DNA of 64,000 nt from the NCBI RefSeq assembly GCF_022026395.1, contig NZ_CP041767.1, positions 622,001 to 686,000 of the forward strand, read 5' to 3'. How positions within the stretch are numbered: the stretch's first letter is position 1; every line of letters starts with the position of its first letter. The position numbers and the translations under genes were made by a program. Below the pieces are notes generated by a model that was given only the letters and a program-made list of their open reading frames with translations, made no database searches and was not told where the DNA came from. Source of the DNA: Brevibacillus brevis. GTDB taxonomy: Bacteria; Bacillota; Bacilli; Brevibacillales; Brevibacillaceae. Positions 36,066 through 44,594 of the stretch are shown here, in pieces.

Positions 36066-36518
36066 CTATTTCATAAGTGAAATTAGTCTTTTTGCAGATT
36101 CACTATCTGAGGGGTTAGCTGATAAAGCTTCGACACATTTTATAAACTCCTCCAATTCTTGGGGATTGTTATCGATCGTTGCATGTTGAGAATTTTGAAA
36201 GTAGTTTTCAAGCATGTATCCGTAACTAAGTACGTTCTTGGCTTCTTCAGTTGTACCTACAGTAAATGATGTACTATCAACAAGGATTTGAACTTTACTC
36301 GCATGGGAAAGCGCTAATTTAAATTTTGTATCCCAATCAGTGCTTTGACTTAATGATGTAGCGATAGACTTTAAACTTCTTTGAAAATCAACATCAATGC
36401 GCTCTTGGTAAAGTTCTAAATGACTTCTGCTTTTTACCAATCCCCAAATAGTTAAGACATTAGTTACTACTAATGCAGCAATTAATGTAGAGAAAAAGTA
36501 TTTTTTACCAAATTTCAA
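36066..36518 (-). CDS. Membrane-anchored hypothetical protein
   Basis: A 150-residue protein with one N-terminal membrane helix (FFSTLIAALVVTNVLTIWGL) and an extracellular helical domain. TTG 36518 is chosen because AAGGTGAGG ends 5 nt before it and it places the membrane helix next to the N-terminus; the frame is open to an ATG at 36620 that overlaps the divergent gene. Function unknown. It is divergent from the secreted protein gene at 36571, only 52 nt away, so the pair shares a control region. Confidence 0.55.
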   Translation of the reverse strand: MKFGKKYFFSTLIAALVVTNVLTIWGLVKSRSHLELYQERIDVDFQRSLKSIATSLSQSTDWDTKFKLALSHASKVQILVDSTSFTVGTTEEAKNVLSYGYMLENYFQNSQHATIDNNPQELEEFIKCVEALSANPSDSESAKRLISLMK

Positions 36519-36570
36519 TGTAACCTCACCTTTTCGTTTTCTTTTAATTATATAACAAGGAGTGTAAGAA

Positions 36571-37545
36571 ATGTTAAAAAAAGCAAAAGTGTCCATATCG
36601 GCAATGTTGCTTGCATCCATATTTTATATGGATACTACTACGATTTTGGCAAAATCCAACGACAATTTGAGTCAAGCTGAAATGAAAAAACTAAAGGAAA
36701 TCTTTAAATTCTCTGATCAACATATAGAGGATTTGATAGAGGATGGATTTGTTCAAGATTATTTATCTATGGAAAAACCAGTAGTTAGTAAAAAAGAAGA
36801 ATACTATGAGCTAACAAAAGAGCCAAATGGTAAAGTCGCAGTCGAGCAACTTACAAAAAAAGAGTTTGATATAAAGGTAACTGAAAACCAAGAGACCAAC
36901 GAAGAGAAAGAAAAAGATGCAGAATCAGGTCTAATTTCGACACTAGGGCACGATATTGAAGATCGTCATGATTATATAACTTTAGAGACATGGTTTATAT
37001 ATGACGAAGTGGACTGGGACGCACAAGCTTCAGCACGTTTCGAATTTGCAGATAATAGTTCTACATATGGCTTTACAGAAGCAGATCTTTATGATGATAT
37101 CCTTGCCATTGGTGTTAGCGAAAATGCTCGACTAATGCCTGGGACTGAGGATTTTTCTCTGAAATATCGTTTATATGGATTCAACGGTGAATATGATAAG
37201 TATGGAGAGCCTATTAATGAGTGGTACTCTGATAGTAAGACCGATAGTAAAGCAGATTTGCGGGACGCAGGTGGTTACGCATTTAACGTGAACTTCCCTA
37301 GTTTAAATAATAATAAAAGACAGTATATAAAAAATATTAGAGGCTACATGAAAGTCGATGTAGAACCTGAGGGCTCTTCTTGGTGCGGAGAGAGATATGA
37401 TGTATTTAGCCATTATCTGCATACACAGTACAAAATACATTGGTCAGGTTCTGTCTCAATTCCTTTAGGTGGAAGTATTGCATTTGAATACGAAGATGAT
37501 GTACAAAAAATTACAGGACACACTTCAGAGCGGATTCGCGATTAA
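36571..37545 (+). CDS. Secreted hypothetical protein, AT-rich
   Basis: A 324-residue exported protein. An N-terminal signal sequence (ISAMLLASIFYMDTTTILA) precedes an acidic helical part (to about residue 120) and a beta-rich C-terminal domain with ETWFIYDEVDWDAQASARFE, SLKYRLYGFNGEYDKYGEP and HTQYKIHWSGSVSIPLGG. ATG 36571 follows AAGGAGTG. Base composition is clearly more AT-rich than the flanking metabolic genes, suggesting transfer. No family is recognised; the neighbouring divergent membrane protein may act with it. Confidence 0.65.
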   Translation: MLKKAKVSISAMLLASIFYMDTTTILAKSNDNLSQAEMKKLKEIFKFSDQHIEDLIEDGFVQDYLSMEKPVVSKKEEYYELTKEPNGKVAVEQLTKKEFDIKVTENQETNEEKEKDAESGLISTLGHDIEDRHDYITLETWFIYDEVDWDAQASARFEFADNSSTYGFTEADLYDDILAIGVSENARLMPGTEDFSLKYRLYGFNGEYDKYGEPINEWYSDSKTDSKADLRDAGGYAFNVNFPSLNNNKRQYIKNIRGYMKVDVEPEGSSWCGERYDVFSHYLHTQYKIHWSGSVSIPLGGSIAFEYEDDVQKITGHTSERIRD

Positions 37546-37602
37546 TAATTAGTATTTATTTTATCTGACGTTTAGTGTAACGATTAAAATTAATTGCATA
37601 AC

Positions 37603-37658
37603 ACTAAAAACACAGAAGACATGTCGAGTGTATCGATAATGTCTTCTGTGTTTTTAGT
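37603..37658 (+). terminator. Large perfect inverted repeat
   Basis: ACTAAAAACACAGAAGACAT and its exact reverse complement are 16 nt apart, giving a 20-bp perfect stem whose 3' arm contains TTTTT. It lies 57 nt after the secreted protein stop and can serve as a terminator in both directions. Its length exceeds what termination needs. Confidence 0.65.
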
Positions 37659-37967
37659 AAAGATGCGGTAGGGAGGTGAATGTCTTGCAAAAGATGCTCA
37701 TGGAGCACTTTCATGAAGAGGACAAAGCTAATAATTCGTGACGTAAGGGTAACTTCGGAACTTCATATATTGCCAGTAGCTTTATTCGCTACTCTCCCAA
37801 TGAATTGAGATTTGCAGCAATCAGCTTGAATTCCCAAGGAATCATGAGCTGGTCTATCTCGTCTCGCCGCTACGGCCTGGTATTGAACAGCAGAGGATGC
37901 GCAGGAGTCCACTGTCCGTTGAGGACTTTCATATACAGCAGAAGCTGGGTGAGATAGCATAAACAGA
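37659..37967. other. Stretch without a supported gene
   Basis: About 310 nt. A ribosome-site-like GGGAGGTGA at 37671 precedes a TTG frame of only 18 codons (37685-37741). A start-less open frame at 37804-37964 encodes protein-like text (HELVYLVSPLRPGIEQQR) ending in TAA just before the hairpin at 37968. This may be a decayed gene; no family is recognised and no product is called. Confidence 0.4.
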
Positions 37968-38012
37968 AACCTCCTGTCATCAGAGCAGACTGATAAACAG
38001 GAGGTTTTTTCA
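37968..38012 (+). terminator. Terminator near iclR end
   Basis: AACCTCCTGT and ACAGGAGGTT, extended by an inner ATCAG/CTGAT pairing, form a long hairpin followed by TTTTTT on the plus strand. It lies just beyond the minus-strand iclR stop and may act on both strands, though the T run favours plus-strand transcripts. Confidence 0.7.
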
Positions 38013-38030
38013 TGGCAACTCAATCTAGCT

Positions 38031-38792
38031 TCAAGACATTCGATACCCTAACTGAGCCGACATCGCACGTACCGTCGCTAGCGTTTCTTGTAAAATCTCT
38101 TCTTGTTTTGGCATTACGCGGTCGGAGGGACCGATGACACTGACGGATGCAGTGACGTGTCCAGTTGAATCAAAAATCGGGGCAGCGATTCCGGTCACAC
38201 CTGTATTGCGTCGATTCGAGCTGATTTCATAGCCTCGCTTGCGGATTGTCACCAAGTCCTCTTTGATTTCCTCAACCGACGTGTACGAATGAGGTGTGTA
38301 ACTTTTCAGTGGATGTTCCTGCAAAATCTCATCCTGAAACTCCTCTGGCTGATAGGCAAGCAAAACCCTAGCAGCGGAAGTAGAGTAAAGAGGAAAACGC
38401 CGGAAGGATTCTACGGTAAAGCGAATGGGATGAAGCGAATCCTCTTTGGCTACATAAATCGCGTCCTTGGAATCTTGTACACATAAGACCGCCAATTCGT
38501 TTGTCCGTGAGACAAGCTGTTCTAAGAACGGCTTGGAAAAATCAACGATATCGTGATTCGTGAGCACCTTAGTGCCCAGCTCCAAAAGCGTGTAGCCAAG
38601 CGTATACTGCTTGGTTTTTTCATTTTGGCGGATAAAGCCTTCAGACTCCAGCGTGGACAGGAGCTTGTGAACGGCTCCCTTGGACAGCTGGAGTTTTTTG
38701 CTGAGCTCGGTTACCCCGAGTTCCTTTGGCGAATCGAGAAATATTTTTAACAGCCGACAGCCATTTCGAACAGAAGACAATACTTGGTCCAT
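38031..38792 (-). CDS. IclR-family transcription regulator
   Basis: A 253-residue regulator. The N-terminal winged helix (NGCRLLKIFLDSPKELGVTE, LSKKLQLSKGAVHKLLSTLE) is followed by the IclR effector domain with RRNTGVTGIAAPIFDSTG and ASVSVIGPSDRV. AAAGGAG ends 8 nt before ATG 38792. It is divergent from an ABC transporter operon and the 228-nt gap carries two 17-bp palindromes near that operon's start, so it most likely controls it in response to a transported compound or metabolite. Confidence 0.92.
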   Translation of the reverse strand: MDQVLSSVRNGCRLLKIFLDSPKELGVTELSKKLQLSKGAVHKLLSTLESEGFIRQNEKTKQYTLGYTLLELGTKVLTNHDIVDFSKPFLEQLVSRTNELAVLCVQDSKDAIYVAKEDSLHPIRFTVESFRRFPLYSTSAARVLLAYQPEEFQDEILQEHPLKSYTPHSYTSVEEIKEDLVTIRKRGYEISSNRRNTGVTGIAAPIFDSTGHVTASVSVIGPSDRVMPKQEEILQETLATVRAMSAQLGYRMS

Positions 38793-38955
38793 ACAAACGT
38801 CTCCTTTAACGTACAGTAGCCCCTCTAAAAGAAGAGTCTCGATTGAAGTAATTTTACCATTAGAAAGAATGCTGGCAAGCCTGTAATTGGGGCAATGATG
38901 CTTCTAGTACGACTACCTTGAATAGTCAGTATCTTTGTGCTAGTATAACATTATC

Positions 38956-38972
38956 GTTCCCAAATAGGAAAC
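38956..38972 (+). promoter_or_regulatory. IclR-type operator, site 1
   Basis: GTTCCCAAATAGGAAAC is a near-perfect 17-bp palindrome of the GTTTCC-N5-GGAAAC kind bound by IclR-family proteins. It starts 7 nt after a -10-like TATAAC (38944-38949). Confidence 0.6.
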
Positions 38973-38975
38973 GCC

Positions 38976-38992
38976 GTTCTCTATTTGTGAAC
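38976..38992 (+). promoter_or_regulatory. IclR-type operator, site 2
   Basis: GTTCTCTATTTGTGAAC has perfect GTTC/GAAC ends and begins exactly 20 bp after site 1, so both sites face the same side of the helix. Confidence 0.55.
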
Positions 38993-39020
38993 AATACAGA
39001 CAATCGGGGGTCGAACTTAC

Positions 39021-40139
39021 ATGAAGAAAAAGGCATTATCCGTCTTGTCCATTTTCGCTTTGACTGGTTCCTTGCTGGCTGGATGTGGCTCCTCCACGCC
39101 GCAAACATCTGCTCCTTCACCGGCTGCTGGCAACAATAGCGGCACCGAGGCACAAGCTCAGCTGGAAGACACACTGGTAGTAGCAGGGAACGGCGCGACC
39201 GTTGAAAAGATGATGAAGGATGAAGTGTTCAAGAAGTTTAACGAGAAGTATCCGAATGTAAAGCTGACCTATGTTTCTGGTGTTTCTACGGAGATCGTAG
39301 CGAAGGTTAAGGCACAGAAAAATGCTCCGCAAATCGACCTGACAATCGTTGAAGGCGGCGAACAAGAGAAGGGACGTCAAGAAGGCTTGTGGGAAACGGT
39401 ATCCGCAACAGATATCCCGAACATGAAAAACGTACCGCAAGATTTGCGAGTGACGGAGGATAGCGGTGTAGTTGTAAACTTCACACCGATGGGGATTTCC
39501 TACAATGCGGACCTGGTAAAAGAAAAAGGCTTGCCTGTACCGAAGTCCTGGAATGACCTGGCCAAGCCTGAAGTGAAAGGCTACATCACGATGACAGACG
39601 TAGCGAGCAACTTCGGACGCTCTGCAATGATCATGTTGGCGTACGCAAATGGCGGGTCTGAGAAAGACATCGAACAAGGTTTTAAAAAAATGGAAACGAT
39701 TGCAGGATACATGCCGACCTTTGCGAAGAGTGCAGCACAGCTTCAGCAAAATCTGCAAAACAAGAGCGCAGCCTACACTACTTGGACAATGGCGCGTAGC
39801 TTGACACAAAAAGAGGCAGGCGTACCATTGGAGTTCGTTTTCCCTGAAGAGGGCGGAAACATCGTACCGAACGTAGCTACGCTGGTAAAAGGTTCGAAGA
39901 GTCCAAAAGCGGCAAAAGCATTCGTTGATTTCCTTTTGACGGATGAAATTCAAACGATGTACGCAACGAAGCTGTACTACAATCCGGCAACATCTGTGAA
40001 GCTGCCGGACGATGTAGCGAAAACATTGGAATTCGATCGTACAAAGGTTGTCAACTTCGACTATAGCGTAGTGAGCAAGGAAACATCTGCTTGGCTGGAT
40101 CGCTTTAACAAAGAAATCGCACCTAAAACAGGAAAGTAG
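39021..40139 (+). CDS. ABC binding lipoprotein, PotD/Fe type
   Basis: A 372-residue extracellular solute-binding lipoprotein. The lipobox LAGC places the lipidated Cys at residue 22, followed by a Ser/Pro-rich linker. The fold is that of spermidine/putrescine and Fe(III)-type binding proteins: KFNEKYPNVKLTYVSGVSTE, VNFTPMGISYNADLVKEKGL, PKSWNDLAKPEVKGYI and AKAFVDFLLTDEIQ. The ligand is not determined; the M20 peptidase at the end of the operon may point to an amino-acid conjugate. ATG 39021 follows a weak GGGGGT. The upstream palindromes suggest IclR control. Confidence 0.88.
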   Translation: MKKKALSVLSIFALTGSLLAGCGSSTPQTSAPSPAAGNNSGTEAQAQLEDTLVVAGNGATVEKMMKDEVFKKFNEKYPNVKLTYVSGVSTEIVAKVKAQKNAPQIDLTIVEGGEQEKGRQEGLWETVSATDIPNMKNVPQDLRVTEDSGVVVNFTPMGISYNADLVKEKGLPVPKSWNDLAKPEVKGYITMTDVASNFGRSAMIMLAYANGGSEKDIEQGFKKMETIAGYMPTFAKSAAQLQQNLQNKSAAYTTWTMARSLTQKEAGVPLEFVFPEEGGNIVPNVATLVKGSKSPKAAKAFVDFLLTDEIQTMYATKLYYNPATSVKLPDDVAKTLEFDRTKVVNFDYSVVSKETSAWLDRFNKEIAPKTGK

Positions 40140-40147
40140 GTATTTAC

Positions 40148-41242
40148 GTGACCAAGGTGATTGATGTTGAACTGCGCGGCATCATGAAAAAATTTCAAAG
40201 CAATGTCGTGGTTCAAAACTTCAACCTGCAGGTGGAGCAAGGCGAATTCATTTCATTCCTCGGCCCATCTGGTTGCGGTAAGACCACGACCTTGAATATG
40301 ATTGCCGGTTTTTTGGACCCGGATGGCGGGGACCTGTTGATCAAAGGGCAGCGAATGAATGGCGTGCCTCCGTACAAACGGGAGCTGGGCATGGTGTTTC
40401 AGACGTACTCATTGTTCCCTCATATGACCGTAGCGGAAAACATCGCCTACGGCTTGAAATTGCGCAAAGTGAACAAGCAAGAAATGCAAGAGCGTGTGAA
40501 TCGTGTACTTGGGCTGGTCAAGCTGCCAAATGTAGCAGACCGCTATCCGAAACAACTCTCCGGCGGACAACGCCAGCGGATTGCGATTGCACGGGCGCTT
40601 GTTATTGAACCGTCTCTCCTGCTTTTGGATGAGCCGCTCAGTAACCTGGATGCCAAACTTCGTGAAGAGCTGCGCGATGAGTTAAAGCGCTTACATCACG
40701 AAATTGGGGTTACAACCATTTTCGTTACCCATGACCAAGAAGAGGCGCTAGCACTCTCTGATCGCATCGTGGTCATGAATCACGGATTTGTGGAGCAAAT
40801 CGGTACACCGCTGGAGATTTACAATCAGCCCGCATCTGAATTCGTGCATACTTTCATCGGTAAGACGAACCGTTTGGAAGGGGAAGTCATCGGAATGGAC
40901 GGGGATGTACTCACGCTGCGGACGACTGGTGGGATGCTCGTAAAGGCGGCAAAGCAACAGCGAACCGTGGCACTCCATGAAAAAGTGATCATTTTTATCC
41001 GACCAGAGAAAATCAAGCTGACCGATACAATAGTCAGTGAGGAAGCGAATCGGGTAAAAGGACATTTGCAGCTTGCCTCCTTCCTGGGCTCGTACACAGA
41101 ATGTGAGGTCAAGGTCGGGGAGCATACGCTTTCGGCAAAAGTCCAAATGACCGATAGTTCGGTGGACCGCCAAGAAGGTCAAACGGTTTACTGTCAATGG
41201 AACGCGGACGACGTACTGGTCATGCCCGCGGGAAGGGGATGA
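40148..41242 (+). CDS. ABC ATPase, PotA type
   Basis: A 364-residue ATPase with a C-terminal TOBE regulatory domain. Walker A GPSGCGKTT starts at residue 39, the signature is LSGGQRQRIAIARAL, Walker B LLLLDEPLSNLDA, and the H-loop lies in TIFVTHDQEEALALSDR. GTG 40148 is preceded by a weak AGGT. It lies 8 nt after the binding protein gene and energises the two permeases that follow. Confidence 0.92.
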   Translation: MTKVIDVELRGIMKKFQSNVVVQNFNLQVEQGEFISFLGPSGCGKTTTLNMIAGFLDPDGGDLLIKGQRMNGVPPYKRELGMVFQTYSLFPHMTVAENIAYGLKLRKVNKQEMQERVNRVLGLVKLPNVADRYPKQLSGGQRQRIAIARALVIEPSLLLLDEPLSNLDAKLREELRDELKRLHHEIGVTTIFVTHDQEEALALSDRIVVMNHGFVEQIGTPLEIYNQPASEFVHTFIGKTNRLEGEVIGMDGDVLTLRTTGGMLVKAAKQQRTVALHEKVIIFIRPEKIKLTDTIVSEEANRVKGHLQLASFLGSYTECEVKVGEHTLSAKVQMTDSSVDRQEGQTVYCQWNADDVLVMPAGRG

Positions 41243-41245
41243 CGG

Positions 41246-42088
41246 ATGAGCAAGCGTCTCTCGGTTACATTGTTGACAGCACCTGCGATGATTTTGCTGC
41301 TTGGCGTATTCATCCTCCCCATGCTGATGATGCTTTTGCTCAGCTTTCAGGATGAGAATCAGGCGTTCTCTTTGCACAATTATTCATTATTTATACAAGA
41401 TCCGTACTACTTGGAGATTCTTTGGCGGACGATTCGCGTGAGTCTCTGGACGGTTCTGGTAAGCCTCTTGCTCGGATTTCCTGTAGCGATGTACATGGCG
41501 CAGGCTACAGGGAAAATGCGTGGAATCGTCACGATGCTAATCCTGGCCCCTCACCTTATCAGTGTGGTTATTCGCAACTTCGGTTGGGTAGTGGTTTTGG
41601 GGGAGAAAGGGTGGATCAATGAGACGTTGATCAGTCTGGGTCTGATCGATCAACCGTTGCGGCTTTTGTATAACGAGCTGGGTATTGTGATCGGTCTGAC
41701 GGATTCCTTCATTGCCTACATGGTTCTGGCGATTGCAACCAGCTTGTATGCCATTGATCCGTCCTTGAATAAGGCAGCATCGATTTTGGGGGCTTCCCGC
41801 GTACGTACGTTTTTCAGTGTGACATTGCCCTTGTGCTTGCCGGGGATTATTGCCGGGACGACACTGGTGTTCAGCTTGTCGATGAGTGCCTTTGTGACAC
41901 CTGCCCTGATGGGGGGAACGTCCGTGAAAGTCTTGCCTGTCATTGCCTATGAGCAAATCATGGCTACACTGAACTGGCCTTTGGGTGCGGCACTTGCCTT
42001 CCTGCTCTTGGGCAGCACCATCCTATTGGTGACTTTGTATACAAAGCTGATTGAAACCAAGCGGTATAAAGAGGTGTTTGCGTCATGA
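41246..42088 (+). CDS. ABC permease, PotB type
   Basis: A 280-residue membrane subunit with six hydrophobic segments. The coupling-loop motif is LNKAASILGASRVRTFFSVT followed by LPLCLPGI (the EAA...G region). ATG 41246 is 3 nt after the ATPase stop and the end overlaps the next permease by 4 nt. Confidence 0.91.
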   Translation: MSKRLSVTLLTAPAMILLLGVFILPMLMMLLLSFQDENQAFSLHNYSLFIQDPYYLEILWRTIRVSLWTVLVSLLLGFPVAMYMAQATGKMRGIVTMLILAPHLISVVIRNFGWVVVLGEKGWINETLISLGLIDQPLRLLYNELGIVIGLTDSFIAYMVLAIATSLYAIDPSLNKAASILGASRVRTFFSVTLPLCLPGIIAGTTLVFSLSMSAFVTPALMGGTSVKVLPVIAYEQIMATLNWPLGAALAFLLLGSTILLVTLYTKLIETKRYKEVFAS

Positions 42089-42885
42089 AAAAAATAAACG
42101 TACTTGGACTCATCACGTTCTTTGTGCTTGTTTTGGTCAATCTGCCATTTCTGGTCATCATCCCGAGCTCCTTTACGGCAGCCGGATACCTCGCTTTTCC
42201 GCCCGAAGGATTTTCGTGGCAGTGGTATGAAATGATTTTGGATCGGCCGGAGTTCATCGATTCGTTGTGGATCAGTCTGAAGCTAGCTACGATAACGGCG
42301 ATTTTGGCGACTTTTTTAGGGACATTGGCTGCATTCGCGCTGTCCAAATACAAGTTTCGTGGGAGCGGCATCATCAACGCACTGATGCTTTCACCACTTA
42401 CCGTTCCTTCGCTGATTATCGGGATTTCCGCGCTGCTGTTTTTCACGCGAATTGGTATCGCGGGGACGTTTACAGGACTTTTGCTGGCGCACATGCTGAT
42501 CTCGATTCCGTATGTCGTTAGGCTGGTGCTCACAGGGCTTAGCTCGTTCGATTATACGTTGGAAAAAGCGGGATACATGCTGGGTGCCCATCCGTTTCGG
42601 GTGTTCTGGGATATTACGTTGCCACTGTTGCGTCCGGCTATCGTGTCGGGGATGATCTTTTCGTTCTTGACGTCGTTTGACAATGTGACGGTTTCTTTGT
42701 TCTTGGTGGCACCGGATACGACGACGCTGCCACTCGCGATTTTCACCTATATGCAGGAAACACTTGACCCGTTGGTGGCTTCGATTTCCTCGGTGGTCAT
42801 CCTGCTGAGTCTGGTGTTCATCGTCTTGTTGGAAAAAGTGTACGGACTAGAGCGCCTGTTCGGACTCAATTCACAATCTCACTAA
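42085..42885 (+). CDS. ABC permease, PotC type
   Basis: A 266-residue second membrane subunit. LEKAGYMLGAHPFRVFWDIT followed by LPLLRPAI is the EAA-type coupling motif. The ATGA overlap with the preceding gene shows translational coupling. It completes a binding protein, ATPase and two-permease importer. Confidence 0.91.
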   Translation: MKKINVLGLITFFVLVLVNLPFLVIIPSSFTAAGYLAFPPEGFSWQWYEMILDRPEFIDSLWISLKLATITAILATFLGTLAAFALSKYKFRGSGIINALMLSPLTVPSLIIGISALLFFTRIGIAGTFTGLLLAHMLISIPYVVRLVLTGLSSFDYTLEKAGYMLGAHPFRVFWDITLPLLRPAIVSGMIFSFLTSFDNVTVSLFLVAPDTTTLPLAIFTYMQETLDPLVASISSVVILLSLVFIVLLEKVYGLERLFGLNSQSH

Positions 42886-42897
42886 GGAAGAGGCACT

Positions 42898-44034
42898 ATG
42901 TCAATCCACACTTATGTACAAGAGAATATGCCCCACTATCTACAGCTACTCGAGGAGGCAGTCAACATGGACTCGCCTTCTCGTGACAAACAGCTGGGCG
43001 ACCGGATGGCGGGCTGGTTCGCTCTGCAGTTTCAACGGCTGACAGGGGGAGTAGCAGAGCTAATCCCGAATAAGACGTATGGCGATCAGGTGCGTTGTAC
43101 GCTAGGCAACGGGGAAAAACAAATCCTCATCATCGGCCATTACGATACCGTATGGCTAGAAGGAGAGGCGGCTCGCCGACCGTTTGCGATCCGGGATGAG
43201 AAAGCGTACGGGCCGGGCGTATACGATATGAAAGCGGGCGTTTTGCAAGCAATGTTTGCCATGCGGGCATTGGTAAAGCTGGATCGCCTGCCAGCAGATA
43301 AAAAAATCGTGCTCTTATTAAACAGTGATGAGGAGATCGGCAGCCCGACTTCTCGCCGACTGGTAGAAGAAGAAGCCGCGCGTTCGGTGGCGAGCTTTGT
43401 GTTGGAGCCGCCGACCGAACCGAGCGGCGCACTCAAAACATGGCGGAAGGGAAGCGCCCATTTTACCTTGGCAGTCAGCGGAATTTCCTCACACGCGGGC
43501 GTCGATCATCAAAAAGGTGTCTCTGCTATTGAAGAGCTGGCGAGACAAGTGCAATTTCTGCATGCCTTGACCGATTATGAAAAAGGAACGACCGTCAATG
43601 TGGGCGTCATCAAGGGCGGTATTGGCTCCAATGTCGTAGCCGACTCAGCAGAAGCAGAAGTAGACGTGAGATTTATCTCGATGGAAGAGGCATTACGCAT
43701 TGAGAAGGTAATGAGCGAGCTCACGCCAGTGCTCGTCGGTACAAACATCAGTGTAAAGGGAGGCATTCGCCGACCACCGATGGAACGAACCGAAGAGACA
43801 GGCAAATTATTTTCCCTTGCACAATCGATTAGCATCAATGAACTAGGGATGGCTTTGGAAGAGTCGGGGACAGGTGGAGTCAGCGATGGCAATTTCGCTG
43901 CTGCTTGCGGAGTCCCGACGCTGGATGGACTTGGTGTAAAGGGTGGCTACGCCCACTCGCCGGATGAATGGATCGAACTGGGAGAAATATCGACGCGCGC
44001 TACGCTGTTGGCGCGGTTGATAGAGGAAGTATAG
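42898..44034 (+). CDS. M20 metallopeptidase, carboxypeptidase G2-like
   Basis: A 378-residue M20 family enzyme. Zinc ligands and catalytic residues are visible: His81 and Asp83 in IIGHYDTVW, Asp110 in GPGVYDMKAGV, Glu145-Glu146 in NSDEEIGSP, and the late His in GGYAHSPDEW. The dimerisation lid includes SGISSHAGVDHQKGVSAIEE. Members cleave C-terminal glutamate or other amino acids from conjugates. It starts 12 nt after the permease and probably processes what the transporter imports. There is no signal peptide, so it is cytoplasmic. Confidence 0.9.
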   Translation: MSIHTYVQENMPHYLQLLEEAVNMDSPSRDKQLGDRMAGWFALQFQRLTGGVAELIPNKTYGDQVRCTLGNGEKQILIIGHYDTVWLEGEAARRPFAIRDEKAYGPGVYDMKAGVLQAMFAMRALVKLDRLPADKKIVLLLNSDEEIGSPTSRRLVEEEAARSVASFVLEPPTEPSGALKTWRKGSAHFTLAVSGISSHAGVDHQKGVSAIEELARQVQFLHALTDYEKGTTVNVGVIKGGIGSNVVADSAEAEVDVRFISMEEALRIEKVMSELTPVLVGTNISVKGGIRRPPMERTEETGKLFSLAQSISINELGMALEESGTGGVSDGNFAAACGVPTLDGLGVKGGYAHSPDEWIELGEISTRATLLARLIEEV

Positions 44035-44059
44035 AGAGAAGCAAGAGAAAAAGAGAAGA

Positions 44060-44107
44060 GGCACCTGCCTGATGCGTAAGATGGTTGCATCAGGCCAGGT
44101 GCCTTTT
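44060..44107 (+). terminator. Terminator of the ABC-M20 operon
   Basis: GGCACCTGcCTGATGC and GCATCAGgcCAGGTGCC form a long hairpin followed by TTTTT. It also marks the boundary with the phage-like region. Confidence 0.9.
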
Positions 44108-44126
44108 TGTGCGGACAAAGAGGAGA

Positions 44127-44423
44127 TTATTGTTTCGAGGATGTATTCAGCTTTTTCACAAAGCTGTTGAGGTAGTTCGCCCCGCGGCTGGTGAGGATAC
44201 CAGCCAGCACGGCAGAAACGTAGTAGCCGCTGCCCTCAAGACCAAAGGGGTTGACTTGTAAAGCGAGGGAGAGCGAAATGCCAATGAGGATAGAGAGGAT
44301 ATAAGTGAAGCGGTCTTTTAGTACGGGGAAGGCATTCTTTAAAATTTCGGTTACGGCTTCAATCAAGATCGCCATAAAAGTAAGCAGACTCAGGCTGTGA
44401 ATGAATTGGTCAATGTCAATCAA
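44127..44423 (-). CDS. Holin-like small membrane protein
   Basis: A 98-residue protein with two to three hydrophobic segments (LLTFMAILIEAVTEIL, YILSILIGISLSLAL, YYVSAVLAGILTSRG) and a basic, Lys/Ser-rich end. This layout is common among Gram-positive phage holin-like proteins, which open the membrane at lysis. It starts at TTG 44423, 8 nt after AAGGAGG. It is the last gene of the minus-strand particle locus; no endolysin is adjacent in the window. Confidence 0.6.
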   Translation of the reverse strand: MIDIDQFIHSLSLLTFMAILIEAVTEILKNAFPVLKDRFTYILSILIGISLSLALQVNPFGLEGSGYYVSAVLAGILTSRGANYLNSFVKKLNTSSKQ

Positions 44424-44441
44424 AGGTTGATCCTCCTTTTG

Positions 44442-44594
44442 CTAGTAGAGCGGGGCGTACTTCGGGGAAAACATCCAGCCGTCATTCATTTGTGAGGGAG
44501 TTAATTCGCGAGGCGAGATTTCGCCCAAAGGCAGGTAGGTGTCACTTTCGTGGATGATGACTTGTGGAGGAGGTACGGCTGGATCGGCAACATC
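44442..44594 (-). pseudogene. Protein-like frame without a start, -1 to the coiled-coil gene
   Basis: This frame encodes DVADPAVPPPQVIIHESDTY, PLGEISPRELTPSQMNDGWM and FSPKYAPLY and stops two bases before the ribosome site of the holin-like gene, as a real gene would. Upstream it stays open to 44690 without any ATG, GTG, TTG or CTG codon. It is in the -1 frame relative to the coiled-coil gene, whose stop is at 44594-44596. It is either the C-terminal part of that protein separated by a frameshift mutation or error, or is made by ribosomal frameshifting. Confidence 0.55.

Noticed and set aside
37763-38023. 86-codon minus-strand frame downstream of iclR
   Set aside because: It reads through the terminator hairpin, is Ser/Cys-rich without features and has no ribosome site.
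44060-44126. Phage attachment site at the edge of the particle locus
   Set aside because: No repeat or tRNA gene could be seen that would define it, and the other end is outside the window.
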